Shown in pieces: positions 11,143 through 21,517 of a stretch of 64,000 nucleotides of DNA. Within the stretch, counting starts at the first letter, position 1, and each line of letters starts with the position of its first letter. This DNA comes from Caenorhabditis elegans (Eukaryota; Nematoda; Chromadorea; Rhabditida; Rhabditidae), in assembly GCF_000002985.6 (NCBI RefSeq), contig NC_003284.9, forward strand, positions 15,996,001 to 16,060,000. The letters are read 5' to 3'. The notes under the pieces are model-generated. The model searched no databases. It worked only from the letters and a program-made list of their open reading frames with translations, and was not told the DNA's origin. The position numbers and the translations under genes were made by a program.

Positions 11143-14100
11143 ATGTGTTTTATGATTTCTGAGGTGAGTGAGGTACGAAGCGAAACTCCAATCAAGCGGA
11201 TGGATGGCTCTCCTTTTATGACGAATGTCGTAAAACCAACTGTATACTTGATTAGGCAGCGTTCGGAATCGAATTCCGACGATAGGCAAGGCAAAGAAGT
11301 TGAAAGGATGAAGAATGACAAAGATTTTGAAGAAAAGGGTATGTGTGTAAGAAAGTAAGGGGGTATAGGTACAAAGTGTTCTGACTGTTTTCTACACAAA
11401 TTAGGTAAGGTTAATTTGTACGTTGATGGCATTCTGAACTAGATGTTAGCTTTAATTTCAAAAAGTTTCCAAAAGCTACGGGTGAATACTGGTACGTCGA
11501 TGCTATATTGGAGTTAGCGCTTACATTCCGATTTTGTGGATTTTAGCATTTGGAATTAGTTGTTAACTGTTTCAAGAACTACACAATTTTGGATTGTTCT
11601 AGATTATTTTTTAAAAAAATTAACAGCGAGATACGGTGAGATATTCAACTTATTGCAAATTAGTTCGGATAGAAAAATATGTCTAAACTTTTCTGAATGT
11701 AACATGTGCTAAAAAATGATTTAACCTAATTAAATGTAACCTAAATAAAATAAAAACGGAAAAAAATTGGAAGAAAACTTGTGAGTAAACTGTCTATAGA
11801 AAGAAGGCGGGGTTTGCTCTTGAAGCCCGGACAAAATTTTCTCAAGTTTAGAAACCAAAAAAAAGAACAAACTTAACTTTGTCCAAATTATTGTCATATT
11901 TTGAAAGAATTGCGAACATTGTTTTCCCGAGAATGCCCCCGCCCAATTCTTGGCTAATTTTTACAAACCAATTTTTTTCAATTTTATGATGTCTAGTTGG
12001 TTTTTTGACGAAATTTAGAAAAAAGGTAAAACAAAACTTTCTGCTCAACAAACTTAACAGGCTTTCTTAACTTTCTTTTTTGTTCCAGGAAAGTGTTAGC
12101 TAAGGATGTGAAATGGTGGAATCATTGTAAAAATTTTTCAAAAAAAAGGTCCGTCAAAAATTGGGGTGGTCCCTAACACCCACTCGACACACGATTTCAA
12201 GTGCTCATTTCTTGCTCATTTTGTACATCTGTCTGGTCCTCATTCTTATATTTGAAAAGCAAAAAATGAAGGAAAACAATACCGTACCCCTCTGCCTAAT
12301 TGCGACGCATCATTACGGTTAGCTTGGCATTTATCAAACGAAGCCAATTTCTTTATAGGATTTTACGCTCTATGAGTGTGAGAATAAAAAAAAAGAAAAA
12401 ACATGTTTTGCTCGGTTGCTTTCTACAAAAAAAACTAATTTTCTATTAAAAGAGTTATTGAACAAGAAAAAAAGAATATTGAGGCAATTTCAACTACATG
12501 GTAATGTTTGTTGCAAAAATATGACAACTTTCATTTCAGGTAATGTGGGATTACAAAAATCCAAGTTATCACCTAGATCACTTTTTCAAAGTGTGAAAAA
12601 AACACATTCAAAATATTCCAGCTCACGTCAAGAAAAGGTCACGATATCATTTGTACATGCAAGAAGCCGAAAAAACTTTTCTCAGACTAGAAAAAACAGC
12701 AAAATCTTAAGCTTTCTTGAAGAAGATCAGGAAAAATGTATTAGGTGATGTTCTACGTGTTTGGAAAAGTGACTGAGTGAGGAAAAATGAATATTTTTTC
12801 AAACTTCTACCGTGCATGCTCTCGCACGTCGAAAATTGCATGCTTTAGTTTCAAGCCGTATTACAGTGGGCTTATATTACCTGGAAAATTGTAAATTCCC
12901 TAACTCTCAAAGTTGAAATTGTGAAATCAGAGTTACAGCTGTCTCACAGTTACCTTTTTTTATTTAAGTGAACATTTTTTATGTCCCAAATTTTTCCTGA
13001 TTCCTATTCGTTTTCAGTGGGACGTCACACGTGGAATTTTGGTGTCTAAAGTAGGCCTCCCAAGAGGTCGCCACGCCGGTTTCACGGCGTCACTCAAGCC
13101 GCATGCCTCCGAATGTACAGTGCGGCGCGAAACCCCAAACGTGTCGGCCGCTTCCAAACAACTACCTCTTTGCACTACGTTGCGCACATACCAAGCTACT
13201 CATTTCACGCTAAGCTGCGGAACCTCGAACGTGTCGGCCGCTTCAAATAACTACGCATCGCACTTCATTGCACACACACAGCGGTGCGCGATCACTTTCT
13301 TACTTTAAAAAAATTGTTTTAAAAAACGCACAAAAAGTTGCAATTGTGGAACAAGAGTTTACTTTGGTTTCTCAATATCCTTTAAGATGCAAACAAAAAC
13401 CTTTTTAGTTATTTTTTAGTCCGCCTAGGTACCTCATGACTCATTTTTCGCACAAAGAATAACCTTTCAGACCAGTGAACTCATTGTGTTACCTAATTTT
13501 ATATGATTTGCTAGTGTACCAAAAAAGGAGAATAGGTCAGCTGGTCCTACTTCTTTTTTTTTCAAGTCGAGACCCTCGCAAAATATGGGGGAGAGGGGGT
13601 AACATGTTATCACATAACCCCCTTGGTGCGAGTGTCCTTGAAAAGGGATCAAAGAAAGTGGTGGTGGGAACTGAGAACTTTCTCATATTATCATTATTTA
13701 TGTGTATGAAGTTAAAGAAAATTTAGTGAGTGGGAGAGGGAAATTTGGGAGTATGGGAATGCAAGAATCTCGTGAATGTCATGAATCTCGTCAGATATTT
13801 GTGAAAAATTATTTAGAAATTAATATAATTTTTAGTCTTTTATATGGGGAGGGGATTGGATGGGGGAAATGAGACAATTTAAATGAAAATAGAAGATGTT
13901 TTCGTTGAAAATTTTGCAAAAGAAGAGAAAAAAGATGCTAGACAAGAAGTTGATTAGAGAAAAATTTGATTTTTAGAAACGAGTATTATTGGAATCATGC
14001 AAAAACGTGTTTAAAAATTGCAGGAAAACAACAGATTTGCTGGACACAAAAAATTTTTCTGTAGATTTTGCCAGCTCCAAAACTGTTGTACAGGGGCTCA

Positions 14101-15158
14101 CTTCCTAGAGGCCCTCTGTCAAGATATTGTGACGTAGACATTGTATGTACCAAGTATACTGATATACCAACTACCAACTAGCATAGTATGTTCAATTTGG
14201 CCATATTCAATTTTTATGGCGTACATAGGTCGAAAGGAGTCATGGCACTATTGATTGGGTGTGAAGGAGGTTTAAGGGGCTGAAACAATTTTACTTCGAT
14301 TAAAAATCGTATTCTTGTTCGGTACACAAATAAATTTTATTTTTGAGATTTTTAAAAAGCCCATTTTGACATTTTGAAAATGTCCATTTGGAGTTTTTTG
14401 AGAATGCCCCCTAACTGTAAAAACAATGACCCCCATTGCCTCCTTTGAGTAATGCTTTTAATAGCACGATACCCTCTAATATGTCACACCCTGGGAGTGT
14501 GGACTCTTACCCAAAGCTTTTCTAAGACCTGTCCAAGCTTTATCCAACTTTTGTACGGGCTGTTAGTGTGATTGTCAAAAAATGGGCTACCAATTGTCGA
14601 AAAAATTGTAGATATTGTTTAAGATTAAAGGTGGTGTTGTAGAATTTTTTTTATTGCTTTATTAGACTCAAAATTGTCTGAAAACGCCGAATTTCATAAT
14701 GAAACTTCTCGAAAACTTTTCGAAAAAAAGGTATGACGGCTCAAAAAATGGCTTAAAATTAGTTAAAATTTGGAATTTGACCGACTTTTCAATGTCGCAA
14801 GCCATTTTTTGAGCCGTCATAACTTTTTTTTTGAGAAGTTTTCAAGAAGTTTCATTATGAAATTTGGTGTTTTCAGACAATTTTAAGTCTAATGAAGCAA
14901 TGAAAAATTCGACTACACCACCTTTAAAAACTGTTCTAAAACTATGAATTTTTTGCAGCACTGCCTGCGGGCCAAGAACACATTGTAAAATCCGAATTCA
15001 TCAGTGGAAATCTCATACCGAAATTCTCTAGTGGTCTGAAAATGAGCACTTCAAAAATCACCCTTGTGAAGAATGCTCAAAAAACGGCGGGAGATGCGCT
15101 AAATGAACGAAAAACAAGTGGAGTGAGAAAGCGTGAAGAAGCATCGAAAGCGGCGTAA
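11143..15158 (+). CDS. Unrecognised protein, partial hand-built model (three coding blocks)
   Basis: Three blocks on one strand look coding and are clearly richer in GC than their surroundings. Block 1 is 11143-11338: ATG start, KRMDGSPFMTNVVKPTVY, then an acidic-basic stretch, ending at a GTATGT donor in phase 1. Block 2 is 12540-12744: TTTCAG acceptor in matching phase, a basic SSRQEKV and RSRKNF region, and a GTGATG donor in phase 2. Block 3 is 14959-15158: TTTTGCAG acceptor, a lysine-rich C-terminus ending REEASKAA and a TAA stop. Blocks 2 and 3 are not phase-compatible, so at least one exon between 12745 and 14958 is missing; a frame after the TTTCAG at about 13470 could supply the right phase. 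The protein is highly charged with no domain I know. The upstream start is also uncertain. Confidence 0.45.
13039..13308. repeat. GC-rich direct repeat related to the intronic hairpin family
   Basis: Two direct copies about 100 bases apart share CGTGTCGGCCGCTTC followed by AA-AACTAC, each preceded by a GCGGAACC or GCGCGAAACC-like stretch. The wording overlaps the GCGCGGAACCC/GTGTCGG hairpins at 17341 and 18955. The 89-codon open frame here is a by-product of GC content. Confidence 0.5.
14120..14445. repeat. Single arm of the repeat that is inverted in the carboxypeptidase intron
   Basis: It shares GTGACGTAGA, CCAACTACC-ACTAGCATAGTA, GTCATGGCACTATTGAT and the GAGGTTTA-GGGGCTGAAACAAT stretch with 57035-57290. 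At 56205-57295 the same sequence occurs as two inverted arms around an unrelated core. Confidence 0.6.
14625..14927. mobile_element. GGTGGTGTAGTCGAA foldback element, compact copy
   Basis: Near-perfect inverted repeat: TAAAGGTGGTGTTGTAGAAT at one end and GACTACACCACCTTTAAA at the other, arms carrying AGACTCAAAATTGTCTGAAAA and GACGGCTCAAAAAATGG. Other copies: 15495-16094, 20020-20511, 31912-32172, 37909-38370. Confidence 0.85.
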
Positions 15159-15494
15159 AAAATAATCTGAAATTCACAATCGAAAAAAAAATTCACAAGA
15201 GTAGAAGAAAAATAAGAAGAAATAGACATAGATGGATATCATCAGATCAATTTGAGAGGGAGGTGTCAACAAGAATGCAACAATAGAGCGGGAAGGGGTG
15301 AAGCTTCCAACGACGTTTTCATTTGCCCGCGAAAAAGGTGTCATTCATTGAATGACCATTAGAAAATTGAGTTAGATCCGTAAGGTAGATTAGGCAAATG
15401 CCGTTTGGTTGTCTCCGCAGAGAATATGGCGGCGGAAAAATTGGGGGAGATCTCAATCAAATTTTATTACTGAAAATAAATTTAAATTTTTGTT
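15159..15494. other. 3' flank of the plus-strand gene; nothing else seen
   Basis: AT-rich sequence following the TAA at 15156-15158. No canonical AATAAA in the first 100 bases; AATAAG variants at about 15210 could serve. No open frame of note. Confidence 0.4.
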
Positions 15495-16094
15495 TGAAGG
15501 TGGTGTAGTCGAATTTTTTTTATTGCCTTATCAGACTTAAAATTGTCTGAAAACACCGAATTTCATAATGAAACTTCTTAAAAACTTTTCAGAAAAAAGT
15601 TATGACGGCTCAAAAAATGGCCTAAAATTAGATAAAATCGGAAATTTGACCGACTTGTCAATGTCGCAGCGGCTGGAAACAATTTTCTTTTAAAATCACA
15701 GTCAAATTTTGAGTATACCAGGTAAATTTGAGTATACCGTCAAACTTCAAGTATAAATATTAATTACCTTGCGTTTTAAACTTGAGATTTTTAATTTTTT
15801 TGAAGCAAAACTCGCCGTCCATCGATTTTTAAAGACCTTAATCAAGTTTAAAACGCAAGATAATCAACTTTAATACTCAAAATTTGACGGTGATTTCAAA
15901 AAAAATTGTTTCCAGCCGCTGCGACATTGATAAGTTGGTCAAATTTCCGATTTTAACTAATTTTAGGCCATTTTTTGAGCAGTCATAACTTTTTTCTAAA
16001 AAGTTTTCAAGAAGTTTCATTATGAAATTTGGTGTTTTCAGACAGTTTTGAGTCTGATAAGGCAATAAAAAAAATTCTACAACACCACCTTTAA
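15495..16094. mobile_element. GGTGGTGTAGTCGAA foldback element, long copy with internal segment
   Basis: The same termini as 14625-14927, but the two arms flank an extra core with AGTCAAATTTTGAGTATACC and its inverse, also present at 20020-20511 and partly at 37909-38370. This suggests two size classes within the family. Confidence 0.8.
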
Positions 16095-17340
16095 GAGGTG
16101 TCGTGTTGAAATTATTCTAGTGAAGAAAACATAAAAAACTTGGTTAGTTGGAATTACATTCACGTAATTTTTGTTTTACAAAGCAAAACTCTCCGAATTG
16201 ATAGCTTTCCTAATCAGAAAAACACTGCTAACTTTGAGATTTTGGGGCACAACTTTTTTAGTGTATGTAGGGGCGCAACAGGCCGACCTGCTCCAATTTT
16301 GAACAGCATTTGTCGCGACCTCAATGAATAAAGTGTCGTCCTCGAAAGGTAATTCTAGTACGGGGACCATGCTAATGTAATTTTTATCTTTAAAATTATG
16401 ATAGGATTGTTGGTGAACCTGCTGTAAAATAGGCAGGTAGACCTGTTGAGACCTATCGCCACCCCTAAGTGTACGTACCTTTTCGAAACCGTGTTTTTGG
16501 CAAGATGTGGGAAGTTTTCGGAACTTTTATAAAATTCACATATAACAATTATACTCAATACTATGTAAAATGCCATAGAAAACCCTTACGTCAAAGGAAA
16601 AGCAAAAAAAATAAAAATGACTAAAAAATAAAGAAAAGAAATAAACAACCGGAAAACATTAGAACGTCAGATATGGGTGGTTTATCCGAACATAATTGTT
16701 CTAGGCAGATCTTTGATACATACTTGTGTTTTGAGATGTAAGCGGCGGCGGCGGCATCGCTTACTTTTTTGGACGGTCACTGGTACTTTTCAAGGATTAG
16801 CAGGAACGGGATGGCGGCCAAGACCAGCAATTGTAATTACACCTATGTCTCTTTTTCATTCGACCACCCAACCTACCGACAGGCGTCTTATTCATGCATG
16901 TTATTCGGTGTAGGAAGGGGCAGGGGGTGAGTGAAAAAGTACGACGTCTAGGTTGACCTCATTCGTTCGCATCAATTGGCTCGCGGCGGTCGTCTTATTC
17001 TCTGGACGCCGTCCGTCTCAGCGCAACGCCTATTAAATGTTGATTCTGCTCAACCAGTTTCTTCTTACAATTATATTAATAATAATAATAAGTGGAGACA
17101 AGATGAAGTTGTTGGAAAACAAATGGCAAATATACTCCTCGAAGACTTATACTTTTAGTGACAAAGCAGTTCAAAAATCGAGTGAAACTAAAAGCAGGTA
17201 ATTAAAAAAGAATAAAGTATTTACAATAATTATCTAGTAGAGGTAAAATATATTATGGTGTGTTCGAAATAAATATACAATAGTTTAAAAGTAAAATTGT
17301 GGGATAAAAATCATTAAACAGAAACTTTGCAAAAATGTCT
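16095..17340. other. Intergenic; no gene supported
   Basis: Short open frames on both strands (16140-16331, 16677-16913) lack splice sites and coding bias. There is no M1 catalytic domain here on the minus strand, which matters for the truncated aminopeptidase-like gene just downstream. Confidence 0.4.
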
Positions 17341-17520
17341 CTCACGCCGCGATCCAAATCTTTAAAGCGATGCGCGGAACCCAAAAAGTGTCGGACGCGG
17401 AGCACAATTTGCACCAAATAGTGTGATAGGGTATGACACTATTTGGTGCAAACCTTGCACCGCGTCCGACACTTTTTGGGTTCCGCGCATCGCGTTAAAG
17501 TTTTGGATCGCGGCGTGAGA
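17341..17520. repeat. Long hairpin, GCGCGGAACCC / GTGTCGGACGC family, copy 1
   Basis: About 80-base arms around a centre near 17431: GCCGCGATCCAAA, GATGCGCGGAACCCAAAAAG, TGTCGGACGCGG and GCACCAAATAGTG each recur as their reverse complement in mirror order. It lies just past the stop codon (transcript sense) of the minus-strand gene at 17653-20837. A close relative sits in an intron of that gene at 18955-19126. Confidence 0.9.
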
Positions 17521-17652
17521 GCGGCGTTTGCGGCGTCCAAATGGGAGCCCTACCTAGTTTTTAAACTATATTTTTTATCAGAAAATTTTTCACACAAAAT
17601 AAATAAAAAATAAATAAATTCATTAAAATCTAATGCAACCTTAGTTCTAGTT

Positions 17653-20600
17653 CTAAATTGAGCCAAGAGATCCCAGGTCTACATTCTCTCTCAAAACGTC
17701 ATTTTCATTGTAAAATGTTATTCCAGGTTGCTGTGTTGCTGTCAAGTCCGGTAGAGCTAGCACATCTGAAATAGTTTCGTTGAAACATGGAAATGAAAAT
17801 AAGAATCACCAATTTTTCCTATTTGTTGAGACCTTGTAGCCATGAACTGAATTATTCGGTCGGTAGAAATATTGTCAACAATTGATTGGCGGTAGTACTT
17901 GTTAATCTGGAAATTGAAAAATAAACTGAAGAATTAAGAAAAATGCAATATTAATAACTAATTTTTTTTCATACATTTTCTGCAAAATTTTAAGATTACT
18001 TTGGTGTAGGGCTGTGCAAATCGGCGTCCGGTAGTTTGATTTTGACATCGTCGGACGCACATGCGTCCGGTTTGGGGTAGCTTTCCACGGCGGCCGGCAA
18101 TTTCCGAGTTTTGCCACTCACTATACTTAATCAGCAATTGTATAGTGCGTGGCGAAACTAAGAAATTGTCGGCCGCCGTGGAACGTTACCCCAAACCGGA
18201 CGCATGTGCGGTGTCAAAATCGGACTACCGGACGCCGGTTTGCACAGCCCTACTTTGGTGTTTGGCGACTTTTTTGGTGCTTTTATTTGTACTAACCGTA
18301 AGTCCATTTTGCTGTACAGTTACTGGAGCCAGCTCCGTGTCAATTAACGCCAATACCACTTGTGATGAATCGAGTTGAAATGATCCCGCAAACAATGTCG
18401 CTGTGTATAAAATTGATCTGAATTTTTTCCAATTTCCTAACCCACTTTTGCTCTATTTCTTACTGTTGAATCTGTCCAGCAAAATTGGAAATAACGCGAT
18501 ACCTTGGCGAATGACGAATATTGAAATTGAAAACTGCCGGAAAGTCGGGCGAATCGAGACAAGGCATCAAATATCGAAGACCTGAAGAAGAGGTCACCGA
18601 GTTCCCAAACACTATCGAGTATCTGAATAAATGAACTTTTGGTGAATGTTGCAATTTTTTTCACCTGATGGTTCCATTTGGCAGGGAGTATTGCAAATTC
18701 CGGGGACTTCCAGTTTCAGAATCCAGTTCACCTTGGAAATCAATCCGGAGGACGTAGCTTTCTTGAGAAGTCAAATTTGCAAGTGGGATGTAGGCTTGTA
18801 CTCCTGTCTGAAATTAAAATTATATACATATGTAAAATGCAAAAATGAATATGAAAATTAATCGAATTAATACATACATGATGATCAAAAATGATATAAT
18901 GGTAATCAAAATATGATGACTAATATAAGGCAAAGTATGTTAATGTTTCAATTTCGCCGCGATCCAAATTTTTAAAGCGATGCGCGGAACCCAAAAAGTG
19001 TCGGACGCAGAGCAAAGTTTGCACCAAATAGTGCGATATGGTATGGCACTATTTGGTGCAAACTTTGCTCTGCGTCCGACACATTTTAGGTTCCGCGCAT
19101 CGCTCTAAAGATTTGGATTGCGGCGGTTCCTGCACCCACATGGGAGCCTTAGTTTCAATACTCTCACATTTTTTATTACCTTTCCTTATTCAAAAAAAAA
19201 TAAAATACAGTACAAGTTTAAAATTTTTTTAAAACTTTATATAATTTTTTTCAAAGTTCAATAATTGAACGTTTTGTGTTGGAAGTATTTTTGGAGCCCG
19301 ATCATCACATTAAAACCAAATTTTCAACTCTTGCTCCAACTATCATATACATTCATTTTAACTTTTCAAGATTAAATTAGAAACCTACAGATTTATCATA
19401 GGCTCCTGCAGTGGGAGCAGTCATTGTTCCATTTGCATCTTCCAACGAAATGCTATTAATTTTCACTTTGTCAGATCTGTGAAAAAATAGCTGTTGGGTA
19501 ATATCTCGAGCGACAAAATCCATTTGTAAACTTCCGGTGTACTCCTGAAAATTTTCCCGGATTAAATTAAAACTGAAAACTTGAAAATCTCACTCTGACA
19601 ACTGCCTCAGGAGTTGAATTAAACTGTAGGAAAACGTTGTATTCCGATGGAACTGTGATATAAGGAATTGTGCTTGGAACATTATTACTTGGAAGTACAG
19701 TTTTGTTGAGAAGTGATCCAAATACTACAAATACGTAGATTATGCTGAAAAAGTAAACGAAATAGTTTTTCCGTAAAAAAAATCTCAATGATTTATTCAA
19801 ATTTTAAAGTAGCTAACAAAAAGCTTGCAATGTTAGATTTAAAAATTTTGCGATGAAAAAATACTTTTGCAATGAGAAAATTTTAAAAAAATTTGAGAAA
19901 TGTATTACTTATTAATTTAATTTCCACGTTTTAAATCCCAGTTCAACTTTTTTTTTAAAAGTTTATGGCAGTAAGTTTTTTTAAAAATGGTGCTTTAAGA
20001 AGAAAGGTGATAATTTTTAATGCTGGTGTAGTCGAATTTTTTATTACTTTATTAGACTTAAAATTGTCTGAAAATACCGTATTTCAAAATGAAACTTCTT
20101 GAAAACTTCTCAAAAAAAAAAGTTATGACGGCTTGAAAACGAAAAAGGGTCTAAAACTAGTTAAAATTTTGAATTTGACCGACTTGTCAATGTCGCAGCG
20201 GCTGGAAACAATTTTCTTTTAAAATCACAGTCAAATTTTGAGTATCCCAGGTAAATATCTTCCGTTTTCAACTTCATTTCGGTATTTAAAAGTTGATGGA
20301 CGGCAAGATTTGGTTATAAAAAATTTAAAAATCTCGCTTCGACTTACAAAAAAAAGGTCAAGGTTCAAATTTTAACTAATTTTAGGTAATTTTTCGAGTC
20401 GTCATAACTTTTTTTTGAGAAGTTTTCAAAAAGTTTCATTATGATATTCGGTGTCTTCAGACAAGCTTGAGTCTAAAAAAACAATAAAACATTCGACTAC
20501 ACCACCTTTAAAAACGCGGTTCAATTCACAATTTCTAACCATTCACAGTTATGTAAAACAAAATTTAACAAATTATTTTCCGAGTATCAACATTTTTTAG

Positions 20601-20837
20601 ATATTTATTCTTAGTTATACAGCAAATTGGGTAAATTGAAAAACAAAAACTAGAGCAGAACTTTAAAGAGACAATTTTCAGAACTGAATTTCAAATGCTC
20701 ATATCATTTATATTTTAAAATAAAAAGTAAAAAAAAAATTTTATAAACCATTACCATGCTATTGCAGAGAGTACCAGCCAAGTCAGTAAAAATCTTAGAT
20801 TACATTCGAATCGATGTCTAATTTTTTGAGTTCTCAT
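17653..20837 (-). CDS. Membrane-anchored M1 aminopeptidase-like protein lacking the catalytic domain
   Basis: Eight exons join in frame to 340 aa: 20837-20755, 19744-19594, 19544-19389, 18807-18665, 18622-18464, 18417-18297, 17906-17810, 17765-17653 (TAG). Residues 1-15 are basic and 16-40 form one hydrophobic segment, giving a type II signal anchor. The rest matches the N-terminal beta domain of M1 (gluzincin) aminopeptidases: ITVPSEYNVFLQFNSTPEAV, DFVARDITQQLFFH, and residues 193-207 with PCLDSPDF where the family has the FPC-DEP motif. Where the family has the GAMEN exopeptidase motif this protein has ATQQP (about 313-317), and it ends at 340, before the HEXXH zinc site. Potential N-glycosylation sites (NKT, NST, NLT, NGT) fit a luminal or extracellular domain. 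It is probably enzymatically inactive. No catalytic exons are visible downstream. Introns hold hairpins at 18008-18251 and 18955-19126 and a foldback at 20020-20511. Confidence 0.82.
18008..18251. repeat. Long hairpin inside intron 6 of the M1-like gene
   Basis: The outer arms AGGGCTGTGCAAA-CGGCGTCCGG and CCGGACGCCGGTTTGCACAG are inverted, and inside them GCGTCCGGTTTGGGGTA, CCACGGCGGCCG and TATAGTG recur in mirror order. This is a different family from the 17341 and 18955 hairpins. Confidence 0.9.
18955..19126. repeat. Long hairpin in intron 3 of the M1-like gene (GCGCGGAACCC family, copy 2)
   Basis: Arms mirror each other about a centre near 19040 and share GATGCGCGGAACCCAAAAAG, TGTCGGACGCAGAGCAAAG and TTTGCACCAAATAGTGCGAT with the copy at 17341-17520. 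Confidence 0.9.
20020..20511. mobile_element. GGTGGTGTAGTCGAA foldback element in intron 1 of the M1-like gene
   Basis: Terminus GCTGGTGTAGTCGAATTTTT at the left and GACTACACCACCTTTAAA at the right, with the long-class core (CAGCGGCTGGAAACAATTTT, AGTCAAATTTTGAGTATCCC). Confidence 0.8.
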
Positions 20838-21517
20838 TTCATACTTTTATCATTTGAAAATATAATAGAATGTTAGAATGTAAAAATGTGTAAGAACAAT
20901 TCGAAAACATCACAGACAACAGAGAAGGATGCTCATTTATTGACAAAGCTCTTCACATTCAAGAACAACAGGGGAATAGGAAGGAGGGAAAATGATGATT
21001 TCTTATCTATCAAAGCGTGAGAGATGGGTTGAGAAAAAGGAACACAACAAACTAGATCAATTACTTTTCAATTGATTACATTACTTTCGAACTAATTCTT
21101 TAATGTTCTCATTTCTGTCATTGATAAAAGAAATTGATATAAACAGTAAAACACACAAGTTTTTCGTTCTGTTTGCAAAACTGACACTGACTAAAGTTGA
21201 GATTGAAATTCAATTAAAGTCAAGTTGTGTGTTGTTGCGAAAAAGAAAGAAGATAATCTCATTGATCATCATATCATTTATGACTGCCTTGAACTGTCGA
21301 GAGATAATATTATTAATAATGACTATTTGATTCAACACACTGCCAACGAGACATTCCACTTGTATTCCACTCAAACTAATCAGGAAACAGAAACAATTAA
21401 GCATTAGTCAGTAAGGTATGTCGTTGATAGATTATCAATCATTTCCCATCCCATCAATGTTTGTTCATCAAAAGTGATATCTCTTTATGATACTTATACT
21501 CTTCAGAGAAGGACATT

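Noticed and set aside
11040-11432. 130-codon minus-strand open frame
   Set aside because: It is antisense to block 1 of the plus-strand gene, whose frame has better codon use and matching splice phase with the next block.
16095-17340. Search for the missing M1 catalytic domain downstream of 17653
   Set aside because: No HEXXH-type sequence or M1-like exon was found on the minus strand, so I did not extend the gene.
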